This document shows, in pieces, positions 31,079 through 35,796 of a DNA stretch of 35,796 nucleotides. Numbering within the stretch: position 1 is the stretch's first letter; every line of letters starts with the position of its first letter. The position numbers were made by a program, and so were the translations under genes. This DNA is from Clostridia bacterium (GTDB lineage: Bacteria > Bacillota > Clostridia > Christensenellales > Borkfalkiaceae). The notes under the pieces were generated by a model. That model worked only from the letters and a program-made list of their open reading frames with translations. It had not been told where the DNA came from and searched no databases. The stretch spans positions 1-35,796 of the forward strand of contig JAFTHW010000002.1 in NCBI GenBank assembly GCA_017457225.1, read 5' to 3'.

Positions 31079-31090
31079 AGGAGGGGCGTT

Positions 31091-32170
31091 ATGGAAGAAA
31101 AGAAGATTCTTGATACGGAAAACACCTCCGAAACGGTTTTGACGCAGGAGGAATTGCACGGGGAGAGCTTGAACGATCGCGTAAAGGTATTGTCGCCTAC
31201 GAGATTGGTCGTAAAGCGGTTTTTCCGCTCTAAATTATCCGTCGTCGGTCTGATTATGCTCATCGGGTTGTTTCTGTTCTCGTTTGTCGGCCCTATGTTC
31301 TCGCCTTGGACGGGCGCGGACGGGAAAGGTAAAGTGGAGGACACGACCAATATCACGGCGAGAGTGGACTCCGAAACCATTCAGTTTGAAACGGCGGACG
31401 GCGAGACGTTTGAGGTCATCGACGTCAGCATTCAAATCCCTACGGTCAATAAAAAAGGGGAGTTGTCCTCCGATCATTGGCTCGGTACGGACGAAAAGGG
31501 TTGGGACTTGTTTACCCGACTGATGCTCGGGGGAAGAATTTCCCTGACGATCGGGTTTGTCGTCATTATTTTGGAAACGCTGATCGGCGTGATTTTAGGC
31601 GGATTGGCGGGTTATTTCGGCGGTTGGGTAGATTCGCTCATTATGCGTATCGTCGATATCCTCAACTGCATTCCAACCATTCCCATTATGTTGATTCTGT
31701 CGAGAATTTTACAGGAAAACGGAATGCTCGGCATTGAAAGGTTGTATTATTTGATGTTGATTCTAACGCTGTTCGGTTGGGCGGGGACGGCGCGACTCGT
31801 TCGTGGTCAGATCCTTTCCTTGCGCGAACAGGAGTTTATGTTGGCGGCGAAGTGCGCGGGACTTTCCACGCGTAGAAAGATCTTTACCCATTTGATTCCC
31901 AACGTAATGCCACAGCTCATCGTTTCGATGACGCTCGGGCTTGGTAGTATCATTTTGACGGAAGCGACGCTCGGATTCCTGGGCTTGGGCGCTCCGCTCG
32001 ATACGGCTACTTGGGGGGCGTTGATTCAATACGCTACGGAAATCGAATATTTGCAGAACTTCCCCAATTTCTGGTTGCCTGCGGGCGTATGCATCACGCT
32101 TGCGATTTTGGCGTTCAATTTTGTGGGCGACGGTTTGCGCGACGCGTTCGATCCCAAGATGAAGAGGTGA
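31091..32170 (+). CDS. Oligopeptide/dipeptide ABC transporter permease, OppC/DppC type
   Basis: A 359-aa permease. The first helix (FFRSKLSVVGLIMLIGLFLFSFVGPMFSPW) is followed by an extracytoplasmic stretch of about 75 residues ending in HWLGTDEKGWDLFTRLMLGGRISL, the OppC landmark. The coupling motif is RLVRGQILSLREQEFMLAAKCAGLSTRRKIFTHLIPN, and ILTEATLGFLGLGAP is the typical C-terminal segment. AAGGAGGGGCG lies just before the ATG. Its stop is 4 nt from the next ATPase gene. The external loop (residues 75-120: VEDTTNITARVDSETIQFET) is somewhat long. Confidence 0.95.
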   Translation: MEEKKILDTENTSETVLTQEELHGESLNDRVKVLSPTRLVVKRFFRSKLSVVGLIMLIGLFLFSFVGPMFSPWTGADGKGKVEDTTNITARVDSETIQFETADGETFEVIDVSIQIPTVNKKGELSSDHWLGTDEKGWDLFTRLMLGGRISLTIGFVVIILETLIGVILGGLAGYFGGWVDSLIMRIVDILNCIPTIPIMLILSRILQENGMLGIERLYYLMLILTLFGWAGTARLVRGQILSLREQEFMLAAKCAGLSTRRKIFTHLIPNVMPQLIVSMTLGLGSIILTEATLGFLGLGAPLDTATWGALIQYATEIEYLQNFPNFWLPAGVCITLAILAFNFVGDGLRDAFDPKMKR

Positions 32171-32174
32171 TAAG

Positions 32175-33461
32175 ATGGCGAAAGAAAAATCACATTATAT
32201 CTCGGGGAGAGAATCTCGCCGCATAGCGAAAAACAATCGGAAAGTTACCAAAGAATTTGAAAAGAAAAAGAAGAGAAAGAACGTCGAAGCGGAATATCTC
32301 ACGGAGATGAAAGATCCCAACAATATTATCGAGTTCGAGAATCTTCACACCTATTTCTACACGGACACGGGTACGGTCAAAGCTGTCAACGGCGTTACGT
32401 TTTCCATTCCCGCAGGCTCTACCGTGGGCGTCGTTGGGGAGTCGGGTTGCGGCAAGAGCGTAACTTCCCTGTCCTTGATGCAACTCGTACAAGGCCCGAG
32501 CGGTCAAATCGTAGACGGGTCTATCCGTTTCCGTACGAACGCGTTCCGCCGCGACCAGAAAGGGGAAAAGATCCCCGTGTATGAAACGGAAGAAGTGGAC
32601 GGCAAAACGGTTTTTAAAAAGGACAAAAAAGGCAAGCCGATCCATAAGAAAAACGAGCTGGGCGGCAACCTGTACGAAATGGACGAAAAAGTCTACGATA
32701 TTGCCAAGATGCCCACCGAAGCGATGCGCTCCATTCGCGGCCGCGAGATCTCGATGATCTTCCAAGAGCCGATGACGTCCCTCAACCCCGTATTCACGAT
32801 CGGGAATCAGTTGGACGAAGTGGCGTTTTTGCACATCGAAGGGATCTCCAAAAAAGACGCGAAAGCGCGCAGTATCGAGATGTTACAGCTCGTCGGGATC
32901 GCCGATCCCGAGGGTGTGTATAAAAAATATCCCCACGAACTCTCGGGCGGTATGCGGCAACGTGTTATGATCGCGATGTCGTTGCTTTGCAATCCCAGAC
33001 TCATTATCGCCGACGAGCCGACTACGGCGCTCGACGTAACCATTCAGGCGCAGATTCTTGATCTGCTTCGGGAGATCAAGGGCAAGATCAACGGTTCGAT
33101 TATGCTCATCACACACGATTTGGGCGTGGTCGCCGAAATGGCGGATTACGTCGTCGTTATGTACGCGGGTAAAATTATTGAAATGGGTACGGCGGAGGAC
33201 ATTTTCGACCGTCCTTTGCACCCCTATACCATCGGTTTGCAAAAGAGCAAACCCACGGTAGACGGGGAAGTGGAATCGCTGTATTGCATTCCCGGGTTTG
33301 TTCCCAACCCTATCAATATGCCCAATTACTGCTATTTCCGCGATCGTTGCGATAAATGTAAGCGGGAATGCGCGGGAGAATATCCCGAATTGGTCAAAGT
33401 AACGGATACGCACAGCGTTTCCTGTTATCTGTATAAACCTCAAAACACGGAAGAATCTTAA
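32175..33461 (+). CDS. Oligopeptide ABC transporter ATPase, OppD type, with an insertion
   Basis: A 428-aa ATPase that powers the importer from the cytoplasm. Walker A GESGCGKS is at 88-95, the Q-loop Gln at 197 (MIFQEPM), signature LSGGMRQR near 256, Walker B LIIADEPTTALD near 275, and the OppD C-terminal Cys-rich block CYFRDRCDKCKRECAGEYP, a likely metal or Fe-S site in the family. A lysine/arginine-rich N-terminal extension of about 48 residues precedes the ABC domain. About 55 charged residues (120-176, ETEEVDGKTVFKKDKKGKP) are inserted between Walker A and the Q-loop, beyond the common length. An AGGTGA ribosome site overlaps the end of the upstream permease gene. It probably forms a heterodimer with the next ATPase. 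Confidence 0.94.
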   Translation: MAKEKSHYISGRESRRIAKNNRKVTKEFEKKKKRKNVEAEYLTEMKDPNNIIEFENLHTYFYTDTGTVKAVNGVTFSIPAGSTVGVVGESGCGKSVTSLSLMQLVQGPSGQIVDGSIRFRTNAFRRDQKGEKIPVYETEEVDGKTVFKKDKKGKPIHKKNELGGNLYEMDEKVYDIAKMPTEAMRSIRGREISMIFQEPMTSLNPVFTIGNQLDEVAFLHIEGISKKDAKARSIEMLQLVGIADPEGVYKKYPHELSGGMRQRVMIAMSLLCNPRLIIADEPTTALDVTIQAQILDLLREIKGKINGSIMLITHDLGVVAEMADYVVVMYAGKIIEMGTAEDIFDRPLHPYTIGLQKSKPTVDGEVESLYCIPGFVPNPINMPNYCYFRDRCDKCKRECAGEYPELVKVTDTHSVSCYLYKPQNTEES

Positions 33462-33496
33462 TCAATCCTAACATTCGTTTTCGGGAGGGAAATTAA

Positions 33497-35020
33497 ATGG
33501 AAAGAAGTATCGAAGAACAAAAAGCTCGGGAAATGGACGCGGCGTATAAGGCGACTCGCCCGATGTTGGCGAACTCTCCGATCAGCAATATGGCGTTGAA
33601 CGGATCGGGGAAGAAATTTGTCGTATATTGCCCGATGTGTCAAACGGGGCTTGCGGTGAACGAAGGCGCGACGGCGTATATTTGTCCTGCTTGCAACAGC
33701 ATTTTGAGTATTAAAAAACACGCGAGAAAGGTGAAAGATCTTTCGGGAAAACCTTCGTGTTCGCCGTATAGCGTTATGCAACCGATTCAGGCGGCGGAAG
33801 AAGTTCCCGCAAAAACAGAGCCTTGCGTAGAAACGCCGGTTAGCGAAACGGTTGTAGAGCCTGCGGAAGAAGATTCCGTAGAAGACGTGGAGGACGCTCT
33901 AGAGCAAGAAACTCCTATACAAGAAGCCGAAGCGATTGCAGACGAAACGGAGACGGTCACAGAAGACGTGAAAGAAACGCCTGAAGAGCCAGAAGAGGAA
34001 GCTCCGTTTTTGGAGATCCGCAATTTAAAGAAGCATTTCGTAGTCGGTACGAACTTTTTCGGGCGTCCGAATAAATTTTTGCGCGCGGTAGACAACGTTT
34101 CGTTTACGCTGGAAAAGGGCAAAACGCTCGGGATCGTAGGCGAATCGGGTTGCGGCAAGACGACGATGGGCAGAACGATTTTGCGGCTCTACGACGTAAC
34201 GGGCGGCGAAGTCCGTTTCAAGGGCAAGGACGTTTCCAAGATCAAGGAAAAGGAGTTCGATAAACTCCGTCCTAATATGCAAATGATTTTCCAAGATCCG
34301 TACGCGAGTCTTTCCCCGCGTTTGACGGTGGGCGAGATCATCGGCGAAGCGGCGAGAGAGCACGGTTTGGTGGATAAAGCGCATTACCGCGATTACGTTC
34401 TTGAAGTGATGAAGATGTGCGGTTTGCAGCCTCATTATATCGACCGTTACCCTCACGAATTTTCGGGCGGTCAGCGCCAGCGTATCTGCATTGCGCGCGC
34501 GTTGGCATTAAAACCTGAGCTCGTGATCTGTGACGAGCCGGTGTCCGCGCTCGACGTATCCATTCAAGCGCAGATTATCAATATGCTCAAAGACCTGCAA
34601 AAACAGCTTGGGCTTACGTATATTTTCATTTCACACGATTTGTCGGTCGTAAAACACATTTCCGACGAAGTGGGCGTTATGTATTTGGGGAGTATGGTAG
34701 AGTACGGCCCGAAAGCGAGCATTTTCTCCAATACGTTGCATCCGTACACGAAAGCGTTGTTCTCGGCAGTTCCCGTGCCCAATCCGCACGTGAAGATGAA
34801 CAGGGTGATTTTGAAAGGGGATATTCCCTCGCCCGTCAATCCGCCGAAAGGCTGTAAATTCCATACCCGTTGCGATCAATGTATGGAGATTTGTAAAAAC
34901 GTAGCGCCTATGTATAAAGAAGTGGAAGAAGGTCATTTCTGCGCTTGCCATCTCTACGCGACGGAAGAGGAACTTGCGGCGCTTCAAGAAAAACAGAGTA
35001 AAAAGAGAAGCAAGAAGTAA
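33497..35020 (+). CDS. Oligopeptide ABC transporter ATPase, OppF type, with N-terminal zinc ribbon
   Basis: A 507-aa ATPase, about 170 residues longer than ordinary OppF. The extension contains a zinc-ribbon pattern (Cys45-x2-Cys48 ... Cys63-x2-Cys66 in YCPMCQTGLAVNEGATAYICPACN), then an acidic, proline/valine-rich linker (about 101-169). The ABC domain follows, with Walker A GESGCGKT (215-222), Q-loop MIFQDPYASLSP, signature FSGGQRQR near 320 and Walker B LVICDEPVSALD. The C-terminal family block FHTRCDQCMEICKNVAP carries further cysteines. The ribbon is not part of OppF in model bacteria and could sense metal or bind a partner; this is inference. GGGAGGG precedes the ATG. The gene is followed 14 nt later by a small membrane-protein gene. 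Confidence 0.94.
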   Translation: MERSIEEQKAREMDAAYKATRPMLANSPISNMALNGSGKKFVVYCPMCQTGLAVNEGATAYICPACNSILSIKKHARKVKDLSGKPSCSPYSVMQPIQAAEEVPAKTEPCVETPVSETVVEPAEEDSVEDVEDALEQETPIQEAEAIADETETVTEDVKETPEEPEEEAPFLEIRNLKKHFVVGTNFFGRPNKFLRAVDNVSFTLEKGKTLGIVGESGCGKTTMGRTILRLYDVTGGEVRFKGKDVSKIKEKEFDKLRPNMQMIFQDPYASLSPRLTVGEIIGEAAREHGLVDKAHYRDYVLEVMKMCGLQPHYIDRYPHEFSGGQRQRICIARALALKPELVICDEPVSALDVSIQAQIINMLKDLQKQLGLTYIFISHDLSVVKHISDEVGVMYLGSMVEYGPKASIFSNTLHPYTKALFSAVPVPNPHVKMNRVILKGDIPSPVNPPKGCKFHTRCDQCMEICKNVAPMYKEVEEGHFCACHLYATEEELAALQEKQSKKRSKK

Positions 35021-35034
35021 AGATCGGAGTAAGT

Positions 35035-35280
35035 ATGTCTGATAAGAAAAAGCGGGAGGAGATCGACGAAACGACGACGGTTGCGGATATGAACGTCGAG
35101 GGATTTCGTTGGTACAATCCCGGCAAGAAAAAGGGTCAAAACAGCGACATTGGCAAAGTGACCAAAAAGGAATACCGCGCGATGGTAAAAGGCGCGTTTG
35201 CGGCGGCGTTGCCTATGATCGGGATCGTCGTTGGCGTAACGGCGCTGATGATCGTATTCGCGTATCTTTGGCTCAGTTAA
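35035..35280 (+). CDS. Small single-span membrane protein at the end of the transporter operon
   Basis: An 81-aa protein of unknown function. The first 50 residues are charged (SDKKKREEIDETTTVADM, then RWYNPGKKKGQNSDIGKVTKKEY) and predicted cytoplasmic. A single hydrophobic helix (about 53-80, AAALPMIGIVVGVTALMIVFAYLWLS) ends the protein. A GGAG ribosome site is 6 nt before the ATG, and only 14 nt separate it from the ATPase gene, so it is almost certainly co-transcribed. It could be an accessory or stability subunit of the importer. I do not recognise a named family. Confidence 0.8.
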   Translation: MSDKKKREEIDETTTVADMNVEGFRWYNPGKKKGQNSDIGKVTKKEYRAMVKGAFAAALPMIGIVVGVTALMIVFAYLWLS

Positions 35281-35301
35281 CATAAAAATCGGTTTATGCG
35301 G

Positions 35302-35337
35302 GCGCCGTTTCTTACGATACGGCGCTTTCCGTTTCTT
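35302..35337 (+). terminator. Terminator of the transporter operon
   Basis: GCGCCGT (35302-35308) pairs with ACGGCGC (35319-35325) around a 10-nt loop, followed by a T-rich stretch (TTTCCGTTTCTT). It is moderate in strength. Confidence 0.7.
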
Positions 35338-35612
35338 CAATGGTAGGATTTGTATTTCTCCTCATCCACCGCAAGCGGTCCCCCTTCTCCGACAGGAGAA
35401 GGCAGTTTTGCCAAAGCGTTTGTGTCATACTGAGCGGAGGCGACAGCCGTAGTCGAACGTATCTCTTATAAATCGTTCCTTACTTATTCACTATTCACTC
35501 TTACCTATTACTTTTTTAAGATACGTTCCACTCGCTTACGCTCGGTCAGTATGAAAGGGCTAACTCGCAAAGCGGTAGGGGAGAAGCGTTTCACAATTTT
35601 TGTTTATTGCAA
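35338..35612. repeat. Non-coding intergenic mosaic with hairpins and an imperfect inverted repeat
   Basis: No gene is visible. Two small hairpins come first: ACCGC/GCGGT (35368-35379) and CCTTCTCC/GGAGAAGG (35383-35402). Then TCATACTGAGCGG...GAACGTATCT (35425-35464) is mirrored by AGATACGTTCC...GTCAGTATGA (35519-35554). The outer ends match and the centres differ, enclosing an AT-rich middle. The sequence type (TCATACTGAGCG, GTCGAACG) resembles dispersed intergenic repeats of gut Clostridia. Confidence 0.6.
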
Positions 35613-35647
35613 AAAAGAGTTTTCCGATTGAAACGGAAAACTCTTTT
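35613..35647. terminator. Strong symmetric hairpin terminator
   Basis: AAAAGAGTTTTCCG (35613-35626) and CGGAAAACTCTTTT (35634-35647) make a perfect 14-bp stem with a 7-nt loop. The A-tract before and T-tract after allow termination in either direction, more strongly for minus-strand transcripts. Confidence 0.85.
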
Positions 35648-35660
35648 ATCATACGGGTGA

Positions 35661-35758
35661 ATTATACTATCAAGTGCAACACCCTAATAAAAAAATGACA
35701 GTTCATATAAATCTGTGTTATAATAAGTTTACCACAACAAAAATAACAGGAGAAATAT
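35661..35758 (+). mobile_element. Left end and promoter of an IS30-family insertion sequence
   Basis: Upstream of the transposase start, CAAGTGCAACACCCTA (35671-35686) is a plausible terminal inverted repeat, resembling ends I recall for IS30-like elements of gut Bacillota. A promoter follows: ATGACA (35695-35700), 18 bp, TATAAT (35719-35724), then AGGAG (35748-35752). The exact end and its partner repeat lie outside what can be proven here. Confidence 0.55.
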
Positions 35759-35796
35759 ATGAACTGCTACCATCATTTTACCATAGAAGAAAGAAC
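35759..35796 (+). CDS. IS30-family transposase, N-terminal fragment
   Basis: Only twelve full codons fit in the window, reading MNCYHHFTIEER. This start is characteristic of IS30-family transposases of gut Bacillota, where a helix-turn-helix normally follows, then the DDE integrase domain. An AGGAG ribosome site lies 6 nt upstream of the ATG. The rest is beyond the window edge, so intactness cannot be judged. Confidence 0.8.
   Translation, partial: MNCYHHFTIEER

Noticed and set aside
35338-35612. CRISPR array
   Set aside because: The repeats are two imperfect inverted arms, not regularly spaced direct repeats with spacers; no cas gene is present anywhere in the window.

Overview
The window looks like a chromosome segment of an anaerobic, fermentative, probably gut-associated clostridium (Bacillota, possibly Christensenellales-like). 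This rests on strong AAGGAGG-type ribosome sites, sigma-A promoters, a Rex/AdhE redox pair, and families common in uncultured gut Clostridia (DUF4368 recombinase tail, Amidase_6, DUF421, DUF6442, IS30). The placement is inference; no rRNA or single marker settles it. Coding sequence is rich in GCG and GTG codons except for an AT-richer stretch at about 4.4-7.8 kb.

Layout. 1-258: 3' end of a large serine recombinase, the edge of a mobile element. 0.4-3.8 kb: rex and adhE, one redox-controlled fermentation unit. 3.8-6.3 kb: minus-strand genes (amidase, cupin, DUF421 membrane protein, XRE regulator plus DUF6442 membrane protein with paired operators). 6.5-7.8 kb: an OFA-type MFS transporter. 7.8-8.2 kb: two solitary minus-strand tRNA genes, Val(CAC) and Ala(CGC). 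8.3-14.4 kb: short-chain dehydrogenase, formate/nitrite-type channel, GNAT-like protein, tilS, hpt and a cysteine-desulfidase-family gene.

14.7-25.8 kb is the metabolic core. serC, serA and a DUF1015 gene are followed after 13 nt by hisZ-hisG-hisD-hisC-hisB-hisH-hisA-hisF-hisIE, all on the plus strand, with gaps of 44 nt or less, no internal terminator seen and one terminator at the end. It probably makes serine and histidine from one transcript. Neither pathway's phosphatase (SerB, histidinol-phosphate phosphatase) is present, and the uncharacterised DUF1015 gene lies exactly between the two gene sets.

25.9-35.3 kb is a peptide-type ABC importer operon: a lipoprotein, a very large (870 aa) binding protein, two permeases, two ATPases and a small membrane protein. 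One ATPase carries a zinc ribbon and acidic linker; the other carries an insertion. 35.3-35.8 kb is non-coding: terminators, an imperfect inverted intergenic repeat, then the left end and first codons of an IS30-family transposase.

The best leads are the shared serine/histidine operon with its DUF1015 gene, the decorated oligopeptide transporter, the two-operator promoter of the DUF6442/XRE pair, an odd tRNA-Val with an extra D-stem base, and two genes whose -10 boxes lie so close to the start codon that they may be leaderless.
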